Positions 51,622 through 60,899 of a stretch of DNA of 64,000 nucleotides are shown one piece after another; position 1 is the stretch's first letter; every line of letters begins with the position of its first letter. The notes beneath the pieces are model-generated. The model saw only the letters and a program-made list of their open reading frames with translations, was not told where the DNA came from and did not search any database. The stretch covers positions 28,124 to 92,123 of the forward strand of contig NZ_FTPU01000013.1 in the NCBI RefSeq assembly GCF_900108115.1, given 5' to 3'. Made by a program: the position numbers and the translations under genes. The stretch is from Epilithonimonas bovis DSM 19482 (GTDB lineage Bacteria; Bacteroidota; Bacteroidia; Flavobacteriales; Weeksellaceae).

Positions 51622-52225
51622 TTTTAATTTTTTCGTCAGTTTGATCGTTGTTGATAATTCGCCAGTCTTTCAGAAGAACTCCATGTGGGTTATTTGGACT
51701 TCTGATAATATCTTCATAAAACCCTTCCGTAACAAGATTTCTCGTAATGATGGACGATTTTCTGTTAATAAACTGTTTACCATAAAACATAAACCTGTTT
51801 TTACCTGAATCTAATTTGATTGAATCGGTCTGAACAGTTACTATTGCGTTGGATGCAATAATCTGATTATAAAATCCTTTTTCTCGAAGGTTAGCATACT
51901 CTTTCTTTCCACTGTCATCAATTAGATATAAACACTTTTGGATATTTTCTTTAATATATTTATCATCCGGGGCTATTGTGAAAAATAGACGGTGAAATAA
52001 TTCAATTTGCGCTTTATATTCTACAGGCCTGTTTAGCATAACATCTGTTTGCTTTACTAGTACCGGAATTCCATTATCCAAAACATATATGGATTTTCTT
52101 GAATCCTGTATCATTTTATAACTAAAAACGAATCCAGCGATTACGATAACTACGGCAAATAGAATAGCCGCAATAGACACTATTTTATTTACTTTTATTC
52201 TTTTTTCTATATTTTTTACTAGCAT
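51611..52225 (-). CDS. traK: Conjugative transfer protein TraK (VirB8-like)
   Basis: A 204-residue protein with one N-terminal membrane helix (VSIAAILFAVVIVIAGFVF) and the TraK pattern RPVEYKAQIELFHRLFFTIA followed by periplasmic beta-strands. TraK is an assembly factor of the inner-membrane complex. It follows traJ by 12 bp. Confidence 0.9.
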   Translation of the reverse strand: MLVKNIEKRIKVNKIVSIAAILFAVVIVIAGFVFSYKMIQDSRKSIYVLDNGIPVLVKQTDVMLNRPVEYKAQIELFHRLFFTIAPDDKYIKENIQKCLYLIDDSGKKEYANLREKGFYNQIIASNAIVTVQTDSIKLDSGKNRFMFYGKQFINRKSSIITRNLVTEGFYEDIIRSPNNPHGVLLKDWRIINNDQTDEKIKSVY

Positions 52226-52237
52226 AACTTTACATTT

Positions 52238-53527
52238 TTATTTTCGCATTGTATTTATTGATTTACCTACTTCTCTTACGTTATTAGCTATTCCAGCAGC
52301 AGCACCAACGGCACCAGTAGCAGTAGCAGATATAGCTGTTTTTGCTACTTTACCAGCATTATTGGTTATTTTATTTCCAAAAGAATTTTTAGCAAACATT
52401 GTGGAAGCAGCTTGTTTCATTTTTGTCATAGCATTAGCTCCACCTGCAGAAACAATTGTATCAGCAATTGTCGGTGTCATTAGAACACCAATTCCAGTTA
52501 CTATATATGCTACAACAGTTTGAAGGGTTATAAATAGAAATCCATTAGAAGAAACAAATCTTAATACAGCCGGATCATTAAAAGTTCCTCCTGGGGCGAG
52601 TGTATCAAGACGTTCAATTTGCATTGTATAGCCACTCATAATTAGTTGTTGTCCAATATTAATTATTGTAAAAGCTACAAAAGTGTAGAGATTAATATTG
52701 ATATATTTTGCTAACCAGTTATTGAAAGAACTTTCAAATCCAGGAATCATTGACATTCCAATTGCAATAGGTCCCAAAACTTCTAGTACGTATATCCAAA
52801 TTTTTTGAATAAAGAAAATTAAATAAGTACAGATCCTTAAAATTGCTAAAGCAATCATTTGAATTAAATCTCCTAAAAGTTTTTGTCCGTTGAAATTGAA
52901 TCTAATTTCCCATTCATAGATACTCGCATTGAGACTATCCATCGCATCAGTGACTGAAGATGCCATATCTGATAAAATACCGCCATCTTCAGTTTTTGTA
53001 TCATCTATTGCTTTTTGTTTAGCTTTCTCTTTTGCTTGAACTTGAACAGCATAATCAATCAATTTAGATTCTTTTTCGTAAACTTTTACACGTAGTCCAT
53101 CAGCATCTTTTTCTAAATTTTCAAAAATAGCTTCGCTTGGTGTTGATAATAATTCAAATGGTTTGCTAACCATTGCCGTAAATCCTGACCAATATGTGAG
53201 GATTAGTCCTATAAAAAATGGACGAATCATTGGTACAATTTCCCATTCCCTATCTCCTGAAATCATTTGCCAACCCATTGTACCGAGATAGATCATACAT
53301 CCAATTCCACCTATAGCTCTACCAAACAAAGCCACTTCGTCAGCTTTCTGCTGCATAGAAACATTCAGTTTTGTAAAAACTTTCATGAACCATTGTTCAA
53401 AGCTTCCCTCTCCTTGGAAGTAGCTTAGATCATTTGCATAATCTTGCGATGTAGTTTGTCCAAAAATTAAGATCGGACCAAGTATTGCTACAATGCAAAA
53501 TCCTATTGTTAAGTATTTATCCTTCAT
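52238..53527 (-). CDS. traJ: Conjugative transfer protein TraJ (VirB6-like)
   Basis: A 429-residue polytopic membrane protein with an N-terminal signal-like helix (IGFCIVAILGPILIFGQ) and about six further membrane helices, including YLIFFIQKIWIYVLEVLGPI and AIGMSMIPGF, typical of TraJ. An Ala-rich amphipathic end (ATGAVGAAAGIANNV) closes it. It forms the inner-membrane part of the DNA path. Confidence 0.88.
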   Translation of the reverse strand: MKDKYLTIGFCIVAILGPILIFGQTTSQDYANDLSYFQGEGSFEQWFMKVFTKLNVSMQQKADEVALFGRAIGGIGCMIYLGTMGWQMISGDREWEIVPMIRPFFIGLILTYWSGFTAMVSKPFELLSTPSEAIFENLEKDADGLRVKVYEKESKLIDYAVQVQAKEKAKQKAIDDTKTEDGGILSDMASSVTDAMDSLNASIYEWEIRFNFNGQKLLGDLIQMIALAILRICTYLIFFIQKIWIYVLEVLGPIAIGMSMIPGFESSFNNWLAKYININLYTFVAFTIINIGQQLIMSGYTMQIERLDTLAPGGTFNDPAVLRFVSSNGFLFITLQTVVAYIVTGIGVLMTPTIADTIVSAGGANAMTKMKQAASTMFAKNSFGNKITNNAGKVAKTAISATATGAVGAAAGIANNVREVGKSINTMRK

Positions 53528-53531
53528 AATT

Positions 53532-54338
53532 TTAAAATTGATTTTTATATTTAGTCATTATGCTTGCAACTATCTCCCGATCAGTTTGTGGTTGGAAAAT
53601 TTTCTTTATTTCATCAACCTTCTTTTTGTATGACATTGAAAGTGACATTGTTTTGTCATTATTTCTTATAGTTGTCAGTAGTTCTCTCCAACCAATGAGG
53701 GTTTCATGATACATTAAAAATCTCTTTCCCCTGGGCATATCCATTGTTCTTGACATCTTATATTTTTCTTTCAATAAATCAAGCTTTTCTTTAAGTCTAT
53801 CAATTTTGCCTGACCATTGCATTATTTTAAAAACCTCTGGATCAATAATTCCCCAATCCTGAGCAGTTTGTGGGTCATCAGGAAACTCGTTCAATGGTCT
53901 TAACATAGTTTTATAATACAAAAGCCATAGAGGATCTGCATCAACAGTAGTTGCAGTCCAATGGGCAAAATCTTGAATATTTCTTTTGTAAATAGTGTCA
54001 TATTCAGTCTTAATTTGTTCAGCTTTGCTTTCTTCAACTTTTACGGTTGCCAATCTTTGCACTTCTGTTCCGTTTGGTTTTAATGGCCTCAAATCAGCAC
54101 CATCTTTGTAATCCTGATTTATTCTTGGAGACCACATTCCCCACACAGTTGCATATGCAAAATTTGTTTGAATACCTAAAAAATTATATTTCGGGTACGG
54201 TCTCCAATCACCCCAGCTTTCAAAAACTGCTCTCTTTTCCTGAGAAACTATAGCAGGATCATTCAACTTTTTTACAGATTGACCATGATATACAGTATGG
54301 ATAAAAAAGAATAATAAAATGGTAATAATTTGTTTCAT
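53532..54338 (-). CDS. Exported hypothetical protein of the tra operon
   Basis: A 268-residue exported protein with signal peptide (IITILLFFFIHTVYHGQ). The mature part is Trp- and Tyr-rich (FESWGDWRPYPKYNFLGIQT; AYATVWGMWSPRINQDYKDG) and ends in a basic helical region. No family is named with confidence, but it sits between the VirB5-like genes and traJ and is probably a periplasmic channel part. Confidence 0.6.
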   Translation of the reverse strand: MKQIITILLFFFIHTVYHGQSVKKLNDPAIVSQEKRAVFESWGDWRPYPKYNFLGIQTNFAYATVWGMWSPRINQDYKDGADLRPLKPNGTEVQRLATVKVEESKAEQIKTEYDTIYKRNIQDFAHWTATTVDADPLWLLYYKTMLRPLNEFPDDPQTAQDWGIIDPEVFKIMQWSGKIDRLKEKLDLLKEKYKMSRTMDMPRGKRFLMYHETLIGWRELLTTIRNNDKTMSLSMSYKKKVDEIKKIFQPQTDREIVASIMTKYKNQF

Positions 54339-54354
54339 GTTTGTTAATTTCGAT

Positions 54355-55020
54355 TTAAAAACTCCACTGATATTGACGAATAATTGTATTTATGATATGT
54401 TTGTCCAGATTAATATAATCTCTTAGAACCGGCACTTGATACAGATATGGAATAACCTTTCTATTTTTAATTTTTAATATGATATATAATATGTCGGAAT
54501 TTACAATTGATGCTTTTGTGTAAATATTCTGTAATATTTTTTCCCTATCATATTGATCCATCAAGAAGTCATTATCTTCATTGAGAACTTCTTGAGTTAT
54601 TTGATTTTTGAGAGCAAGGGATTGATCAAGAATTTTTGCATAGATTTCATACAACAAAACAGAATATTGAGGGTATTGTGCAGTTAATGAAAGCATTTCA
54701 GCTGAGTTCTTACCAACTTTGATAAGTAATTCACCTATGACAACTAATCTTTTACTTTGTTTAATTGCGCTATTAACATTAGACAAATTGGTATAAATAT
54801 GGTTTTGTATAGCAACTACCTGAACAAGCTTTTTATTAATGTCATTATATAACTCGTTCTGTTTAGTATAAGAATCTAAAAAAGCCTGATTGCTTGCTAA
54901 TCTAACTGTTTGATTTTTGGTAATTTGAGCAAGTAATTTTTCATTGATTGCTACATCTTGAGAGAAAACATTAATGCAACCCCAAAAACTAAACGCTATA
55001 AATAGATGAGTTTTTTTCAT
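54355..55020 (-). CDS. VirB5-like exported helical protein, paralog 1
   Basis: A 221-residue exported helical protein with signal peptide (IAFSFWGCINVFSQ). It shares YPQYSVLLYEIYAKIL and the end DYINLDKHIINTIIRQYQW with the two genes upstream. The pattern recalls TraI/DUF4141, the presumed VirB5 (pilus tip or channel adhesin). It is the third in order of three tandem paralogs. Confidence 0.6.
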   Translation of the reverse strand: MKKTHLFIAFSFWGCINVFSQDVAINEKLLAQITKNQTVRLASNQAFLDSYTKQNELYNDINKKLVQVVAIQNHIYTNLSNVNSAIKQSKRLVVIGELLIKVGKNSAEMLSLTAQYPQYSVLLYEIYAKILDQSLALKNQITQEVLNEDNDFLMDQYDREKILQNIYTKASIVNSDILYIILKIKNRKVIPYLYQVPVLRDYINLDKHIINTIIRQYQWSF

Positions 55021-55024
55021 GTAA

Positions 55025-55714
55025 TTAATATCCTTTTATATTATTTAAAATTTCTCCTATAATCTGTTTATCTAAATTTACATAGCCTTTAATAGTATTT
55101 TTTTTCCATTGAACTTTGCGAATAAGATCGTTAACCTTGAAAAGAGTATGTTGTGAATCTCTTCGTAAATCTCTAATCTCACCTAATGCAAAGTCTAACA
55201 AAATTTTTCGTTCGGCTTTTTCCATTTGGTTTATTGCACCGTACGACAGGACAATACCTGCAACAAGTCTGACGTTCATCTGAAGTTTATTAAGAAAATC
55301 TATTTCACCAGGAAGAGCAACAACAACTGAATAAGGTGCTGATTGTATCGCTTCATTAATTAGTGTCTGATAATGTTTGATAGATTCTATTTCCCTACTT
55401 ATAGCTACTCCCGTTGTAACCGATTGAATGGCAAATGAAACAATCTTTAGTCTATCTTGAATTTTAACAGTCATTTGTCTGAACTTTGACCACTCTTCTT
55501 TATTATTTGTTTCTAAAGCGGTATTTGTTACTTGTTTGTTTCGCATTTGAACTTGTCGATCGTTTTCGTTCATCGCATTTCTTATTTCCAGGTTCATCAT
55601 TGGGAAGGATACGTTTTCCTGTTCCCAAGCAGGAGTGCTACCACCTCCAGACGATGTTGTGATCAAAACTATTGAAGCTAACAAAGGCAATGCTAAAATT
55701 CTGGATTTCATCAT
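55025..55714 (-). CDS. VirB5-like exported helical protein, paralog 2
   Basis: A 229-residue exported protein with signal peptide (ILALPLLASIVLITTSSGG). The end GYVNLDKQIIGEILNNI and the helical core match the other two paralogs, but the central segment is more diverged (SAPYSVVVALPGEIDFLNKL). Probable second tip or channel protein. Confidence 0.6.
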   Translation of the reverse strand: MMKSRILALPLLASIVLITTSSGGGSTPAWEQENVSFPMMNLEIRNAMNENDRQVQMRNKQVTNTALETNNKEEWSKFRQMTVKIQDRLKIVSFAIQSVTTGVAISREIESIKHYQTLINEAIQSAPYSVVVALPGEIDFLNKLQMNVRLVAGIVLSYGAINQMEKAERKILLDFALGEIRDLRRDSQHTLFKVNDLIRKVQWKKNTIKGYVNLDKQIIGEILNNIKGY

Positions 55715-55729
55715 ACTAAAATTGTGTTA

Positions 55730-56386
55730 TTAAAAATTCCATTTGTATTGGCGCATGATATTGTCTACAATCGACTTATCTGTGTCAACGTAGCCCTGAA
55801 AAGGATTGGCAGATTTCCAGAAACCAAGTCTAATGGCTCTCTCTAAGCGAAGTTTGACATCCAAAATCCACATCTCTAAAATCATTGTTTTTTGAAGTGT
55901 ATTTTGTAAAAGTTTAGCTCTATCACCAGCGGTAGCCAGATTGGTTTCTCCTGAAGCAAGAGCATCTGAATATTCTGAAACAATATCAAGTGCTGATGAA
56001 TACACTTTTTCTGAGGATTTGACACCGAAAACTGAATATTGGGGATGTTGAGAAACAATATTGAGCACTTCACTAGTGTATTTATAACACCGCTGAATCC
56101 TTTCTAAAATTTTTTTCACTTGTATGCCGTTGCTCAATACACTTGATACGGTAGACAATCCCTTCAGAACTTTATTTTGTATATTATTAGCGACAACCAT
56201 TTGAGAACCCACCCAAGTTTGAGCCTCTTGTAATTTTGTCTGTTGAGCAACAGTTTTTTCTTGCTGTTTTCGTAAATTATCAGCATACGTAGCCAAAGCA
56301 AGAGTTGTAGTTACATCTATGTAAGTATTTTGTGCAAAAGATGATACGCTACAAAAAAGAAAACAAAAAATAATAAGTTTATACAT
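55730..56386 (-). CDS. VirB5-like exported helical protein, paralog 3 (TraI-like)
   Basis: A 218-residue exported protein. I chose the ATG at 56386: it gives a clean signal peptide (MYKLIIFCFLFCSVSSFAQ) and an 8-bp overlap with the VirB4 stop, whereas a start at 56434 adds 16 residues. HPQYSVFGVKSSEKVYSSAL and the end GYVDTDKSIVDNIMRQYKW define the paralog family. It is in the usual place of TraI right after traG. Confidence 0.65.
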   Translation of the reverse strand: MYKLIIFCFLFCSVSSFAQNTYIDVTTTLALATYADNLRKQQEKTVAQQTKLQEAQTWVGSQMVVANNIQNKVLKGLSTVSSVLSNGIQVKKILERIQRCYKYTSEVLNIVSQHPQYSVFGVKSSEKVYSSALDIVSEYSDALASGETNLATAGDRAKLLQNTLQKTMILEMWILDVKLRLERAIRLGFWKSANPFQGYVDTDKSIVDNIMRQYKWNF

Positions 56387-59300
56387 AATCATTGATTTTA
56401 GAATTAACAAGTTCGGAGAAACTAATTTGTTCATTTAGTAATTGAATATTTATAGCTTTCCATACATTTTGCCCTGCATGTTTTTTCTTCATATATTTAA
56501 AAAATGCAATTGCTTTATTATCTATTGGTTTCTTGTACAAATTGACCAAAGAAACCAGATTTGGAAGAGTGTCTCCTAAATTTTGGATATCTTTTACGAA
56601 AACTTCAAGTGCTTTATCATAATTCCCTAAACTTTTCACATAGTATTCTACTGCTGACTTCTCAGGCTTTTCAGTCGTATATGTCAGATATTGCTCAAGA
56701 GCGACCTCATTTCCGTACACTTCGCCTTTAGAACCTCTTTTCATATAAAATTCTTTGAAACGAGATCTTCCGTGCTTGTTATTTAAATTATTAATTGTGA
56801 AGATTTTATTTTGCTCCACTTTATTCAGTGAAAGCAACGAAGCAATCTTATCAAAGTTATCTTTGAACTTCGTCTGATCGAGCAGAATGAAAGTATCCGA
56901 GTTGTTGATGATAGAATCTTTTACTACAGCATTACCTATAATATCATCCAGTTCCTGAGTAACTACAACTGCTTCGCCCCAGAATTTTCGTACAGTTTTG
57001 TATAGATATAAAATGTATCCTCCCATCAATTTTGAAGCGATTGCCTTCCAAGCTTCCTCTATTATGAGGGCTTTTCGTCGGTCTTTTCTCAGTCTCATTT
57101 TTTGAATAAATGTATCCATGATAATGAGTGTCACAATAGGGAATAGCTTTGGATTATCCTTTACATTATCAATCTCAAAAACAATAAAAGGTTCATCAAA
57201 AAGAGTATTATCCGCAGATTCATTTAAAGTTGTCCCATATCGTCCGCCTTTATAAAAATCATTTAATACAAATAGAAATGTTCTGAGATTGAATTCTGAT
57301 TCCTTTATATTATGTTTTTTATTGTTCAAGTATATTGGTAAAAACTTGTCACAATATTCATAGAAGCCATTGAATGATAATTCTGGAACACTAAGCTTTT
57401 CTTCAAGATCTTTTATTTTTTTAATAATTGCATGTCTCATTGATTCATTCCAATCATCAGCAGTTTCCGGCCTTTTAATAATTTCATTTGATTTAATAAG
57501 AATCATTTGAGTCTCATTGTAAATCTTTCTTTTCGCTTCATCTGTTAGAGTTTCATAGGCTGCATATGTCTCATAGAAATCATTTACATCATAGTTTTCA
57601 TTATTTTTATTTTTATCCGGATGTTTCTCTGCTATTTTTTTTCTTCCTTTAATTTTAATTTCTTCAGTTGGAGCATCAAACGGAATTTCTAAAATATCAT
57701 AATATGTTTTTTGATTGTTCTCATTTTCAACTTCAGAAAAAATATCCTCAGAATGAATATTATATTTTCTTAAGTGTAACAGTAATTCATCAGTCAATTT
57801 ACTTTCGTACCATTCAGTACCGTTATTAAAGTATTGATGATAGTAAGACATTAAAACATTATCTAAAATTGATTTCTGTTCTGAAGTCATTGTCGCATCT
57901 GGTCCTTTCCAAATTAAAAAAATCAGATTGGTTAAAAATTCAATTTTTTCTATGTTGAATTCTGATTTATCCATTAAAAAAGGATTCATTGTAATTGGCT
58001 TTTCTTCGGTGTACTGTATGTATCTTCCACCTTTATAACTACATGTTCCTGAATATGAATCTCCAGTGTCTACGATTATAACATCATAATTGTATGTCAG
58101 ATATTGTTCAACAATATTGTTCATTAGAAATGATTTACCACTTCCCGAAGGTCCCAGTACAAATTTGTTACGGTTGTTGATTCGTCCTGAAGACATTGGA
58201 AGGTCAGCTGGATCAATTTTCAAAGGAACCCCTTGTCTATCAGTAAATCTCAGATAAAAATTGGATTCTTCATTCACTGGGTAACTTTCTTTAAAAAAAA
58301 AACACAACGCAGCTTCGCTTGTTGTCATGAATAAATCATACTGCCTAAGTTCGACAGCATTACCAGGAATACACGATCGCCAAAGTTCCAGTTGATTATA
58401 TGCATTCTTGGAAACAATGATTCCTTTTGTGAAAAGTTTATTTTCAATCATAGATTCCAAATTTTCCATTTCCTCAAAAGATGCTGCTGAAAAAACCATT
58501 GAGAAATGGGCATTTACAACGAGTTGTCCATCAAGTGCAATATTGTGAAGTAATTCCCCAATTTCATCTGCTATAATTCCATTAGACGGATTATTGGCGG
58601 CAACCCCTTCATGTCTTTTTTTCTTTTTGTCAAGATCTCTCTGTTGTTGTGCTTGTGCCGGTATAGAAATAACCTGGTTATAGATTATGGTTTTGTAATT
58701 TTCAAGTTCATTAATGAAACTAAAGTTATCTACAGCAGTATCTGCTGCTGAACCGTTTCCACCCAAATACGAAAATGTATCCACAGATGATGGCAAATCA
58801 ATATTCTCAACGTCCACAAATGAAATTGTTTTAACGAAATCATTACCTATTTGTAAATTCTCATTGTTTGCTTTAAGATTATCAAAAAGTGGCATTTTGG
58901 TAAAGTTCATAGACAAAGTCCCTCCTATGTAATATTCAAAATCTTCTACATGTAAAAACTTCGGCTCACAATTATTTTGCTCCAATAACATATAAACCTT
59001 TTGACATTTATCTCTTAGATCTTTATAATTTTTTTCAGTAAAATCGTACTGTTTCTTTTTAGGTTTTAACTTATCATCAATTAAGTCCGTAAAAAGTAAA
59101 ATAGTATCAATTGTTTTAAACAATCTACCGTCAAAATGATCTGAATATTTCTGCTGCAAAAATTCATTAGAAGGCTCTGCTTTATATTGTTTCTTTGAGA
59201 AAATATCGAGTTTTTGGACTATTCGATTCTCTCCAATAATCGCAACAACTTGGTTTAGTATGGTATGAAAATTTTCATACATGTCTGGATCAGCGGAATA

Positions 59301-59435
59301 TTGTTCAACAATATTCTTTATTTTAATTCCAATTACAGGATTACCGTACTGTCCTATTAAGACGTCAAAATTCCATTTGTAATCCTGACCTCTATCATAC
59401 CCTATGAAAGGTATTTCAAATGCCTTTTTTTTCAT
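56379..59435 (-). CDS. traG: Conjugation ATPase TraG (VirB4) with inserted J-domain
   Basis: A 1018-residue ATPase that powers channel assembly. The N-terminal half is VirB4-like; Walker A GPSGSGKS lies at 428-435 and Walker B in KALIIEEAWKAIASKLMGG. Between them lies an extra region with a DnaJ-type J-domain: YYDILEIPFDAPTEEIK from 578, HPDKNK with HPD at 605-607, and AAYETLTDEAKRKIYNE. The usual TraG is near 830 residues, so about 190 are added. The insertion could recruit DnaK-type chaperone to the machine. Confidence 0.88.
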   Translation of the reverse strand: MKKKAFEIPFIGYDRGQDYKWNFDVLIGQYGNPVIGIKIKNIVEQYSADPDMYENFHTILNQVVAIIGENRIVQKLDIFSKKQYKAEPSNEFLQQKYSDHFDGRLFKTIDTILLFTDLIDDKLKPKKKQYDFTEKNYKDLRDKCQKVYMLLEQNNCEPKFLHVEDFEYYIGGTLSMNFTKMPLFDNLKANNENLQIGNDFVKTISFVDVENIDLPSSVDTFSYLGGNGSAADTAVDNFSFINELENYKTIIYNQVISIPAQAQQQRDLDKKKKRHEGVAANNPSNGIIADEIGELLHNIALDGQLVVNAHFSMVFSAASFEEMENLESMIENKLFTKGIIVSKNAYNQLELWRSCIPGNAVELRQYDLFMTTSEAALCFFFKESYPVNEESNFYLRFTDRQGVPLKIDPADLPMSSGRINNRNKFVLGPSGSGKSFLMNNIVEQYLTYNYDVIIVDTGDSYSGTCSYKGGRYIQYTEEKPITMNPFLMDKSEFNIEKIEFLTNLIFLIWKGPDATMTSEQKSILDNVLMSYYHQYFNNGTEWYESKLTDELLLHLRKYNIHSEDIFSEVENENNQKTYYDILEIPFDAPTEEIKIKGRKKIAEKHPDKNKNNENYDVNDFYETYAAYETLTDEAKRKIYNETQMILIKSNEIIKRPETADDWNESMRHAIIKKIKDLEEKLSVPELSFNGFYEYCDKFLPIYLNNKKHNIKESEFNLRTFLFVLNDFYKGGRYGTTLNESADNTLFDEPFIVFEIDNVKDNPKLFPIVTLIIMDTFIQKMRLRKDRRKALIIEEAWKAIASKLMGGYILYLYKTVRKFWGEAVVVTQELDDIIGNAVVKDSIINNSDTFILLDQTKFKDNFDKIASLLSLNKVEQNKIFTINNLNNKHGRSRFKEFYMKRGSKGEVYGNEVALEQYLTYTTEKPEKSAVEYYVKSLGNYDKALEVFVKDIQNLGDTLPNLVSLVNLYKKPIDNKAIAFFKYMKKKHAGQNVWKAINIQLLNEQISFSELVNSKINDYV

Positions 59436-59457
59436 TTAAATATTTTGTCAATTAGTT

Positions 59458-59781
59458 TTAAGAATTATGTGATTTTTTAATAACTTTTGCTTTGTTTTTT
59501 AAGATGATACTCGTTTTGAATTTTTTAGGAAATATGTAAATTTCATCATGGTTTTTGGTTTTACTGAATAATCCATTTTTATCTTGAAATCTGTATAGAT
59601 AATATATTGTACCACCAAATATCCCAATCCAGATTAAACCAACTATGAGATTAAAAACTTGGGATAGTAACATTCCTCCTATAAGTCCAGCCACGGCACA
59701 CCCGAGAGCATAATAGATATACTTATCCTTCAATCCGTATAAAACAAGGGGCTTTTTTAGCCCCTTGTATAAATAAAAACC
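59458..59781 (-). CDS. traF: Conjugative transfer protein TraF (DUF4133)
   Basis: A 107-residue membrane protein with two helices (YIYYALGCAVAGLIGGMLL; FNLIVGLIWIGIFGGTIYYL) and the DUF4133 signature KGLKKPLVLYGLKDKYI. I chose the ATG at 59781, which avoids a 35-bp overlap with traE; a start at 59829 adds 16 residues. VirB3-like by position before the VirB4 gene. Confidence 0.85.
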   Translation of the reverse strand, partial: GFYLYKGLKKPLVLYGLKDKYIYYALGCAVAGLIGGMLLSQVFNLIVGLIWIGIFGGTIYYLYRFQDKNGLFSKTKNHDEIYIFPKKFKTSIILKNKAKVIKKSHNS

Positions 59782-59794
59782 CATAAGATTCAGA

Positions 59795-60121
59795 TTAAGG
59801 GAAGAAAGCCCCGACAACAGTTGGTACAATAAATAAGAAAATCATTGCGCCACCATATCCCAAAAGTTCTTTGTTGACGTCTTGATCTCCGTTCTGCCAT
59901 TTGTTGTAAATCCTAAGACCTCCAACAAAACCTACAATACCCCCGACTGCATAGACCAATCCGCTAATTTCGGATCTATACTGTGCTAATTCACTCGTTG
60001 CAGAACCAATAGGACCGGCATAGGCAAATCCAGTCATTCCTACGAAAGCAGCTGCTGCTAAAACTTTCTTTTTCGATTTTGATATCATTTCAGATATCCT
60101 CTTTGTCATTTTTTCGATCAT
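59795..60121 (-). CDS. traE: Conjugative transfer protein TraE (DUF4134)
   Basis: A 108-residue protein of the VirB2-like TraE family. A basic start and signal-like helix (KVLAAAAFVGMTGFAYA) is followed by ELAQYRSEISGLVYAVGGIV and a second helix (GYGGAMIFLFIVPTVVGAFF). It probably forms the conjugative filament. A start at residue 5 (MTKRIS) is also possible. Confidence 0.88.
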   Translation of the reverse strand: MIEKMTKRISEMISKSKKKVLAAAAFVGMTGFAYAGPIGSATSELAQYRSEISGLVYAVGGIVGFVGGLRIYNKWQNGDQDVNKELLGYGGAMIFLFIVPTVVGAFFP

Positions 60122-60150
60122 AATAAAAATATTTAAAAAATTAAATGGGT

Positions 60151-60606
60151 TTAAATTAAGGAGTGAAAAACCTTGTGTCCTTCATAGTTTGCGACTAGTC
60201 GGACATTTGTTTCAGCTTTTCCTAGAAACTCTTTCCACTCTGATTTTTTCTTTGCAACTGGAGGAGTTTCTATTTTATTTTTTGTAGATGATATATCATC
60301 AATTTCTTGTTCTGCCTCAAAACGTTTTCTCAATTCTTCGATATCTTGTACGTGTGAAGAGTCTTCATCATTATTATTGCTCCATTCGTTTTTTTGGAAT
60401 TGATTAGGCATATTAATGTTTTCGACATCTTCTATCCCAACATTGGAAATTGGTTCAGAATCTTTTGCAGCAATGTCTTCCAATGAGAATGTTTCACCTT
60501 CATCTGCGACAATTACTTTCTCTTTCTTGATGAATAGATCGTAAAGTATGTTGCCCCCGTAATAAAGAATATATACGGCTAGGAGTGTCAAAGTAAATTT
60601 TATCAT
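60151..60606 (-). CDS. TraD-like membrane-anchored protein
   Basis: A 151-residue protein with one N-terminal membrane helix (FTLTLLAVYILYYGGNILY) and an acidic, disordered middle, then VAKKKSEWKEFLGKAETNVR. It takes the position of TraD between TraB-like and TraE genes and overlaps the upstream gene by 4 bp. The name is positional. Confidence 0.5.
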   Translation of the reverse strand: MIKFTLTLLAVYILYYGGNILYDLFIKKEKVIVADEGETFSLEDIAAKDSEPISNVGIEDVENINMPNQFQKNEWSNNNDEDSSHVQDIEELRKRFEAEQEIDDISSTKNKIETPPVAKKKSEWKEFLGKAETNVRLVANYEGHKVFHSLI

Positions 60607-60899
60607 GTTAGTATTATTTGTTTTTGTTTAGTTTCTTTTTCCTCAAGTATTTTAGCAACGAGTTTTCTAAAATCATGTTTACCTAGGGCGTAGCGCATAC
60701 CGATATCGATTATCTCACTTATATCGCAATCAAAAGTTTGAAATTTGCCAAGTTCAATGTGTAGATCATTATCTATCTGAATTATTCGATTTTTACGTTC
60801 TTCTGTAGTTTGCTCGCGATCTGACAAATAATTTTCTATAGTAATGTCATTATACTTTCTCTCAAGTTTTATATTAAATGGTAATTTGTAATGTTTCAT
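60603..60899 (-). CDS. TraB-like small protein
   Basis: A 98-residue charged helical protein (NIKLERKYNDITIENYLSDR; IGMRYALGKHDFRKLVAKIL). It follows TraA with a 26-bp overlap and precedes the TraD-like gene with a 4-bp overlap. Position suggests TraB; family similarity is not certain. Confidence 0.5.
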   Translation of the reverse strand: MKHYKLPFNIKLERKYNDITIENYLSDREQTTEERKNRIIQIDNDLHIELGKFQTFDCDISEIIDIGMRYALGKHDFRKLVAKILEEKETKQKQIILT

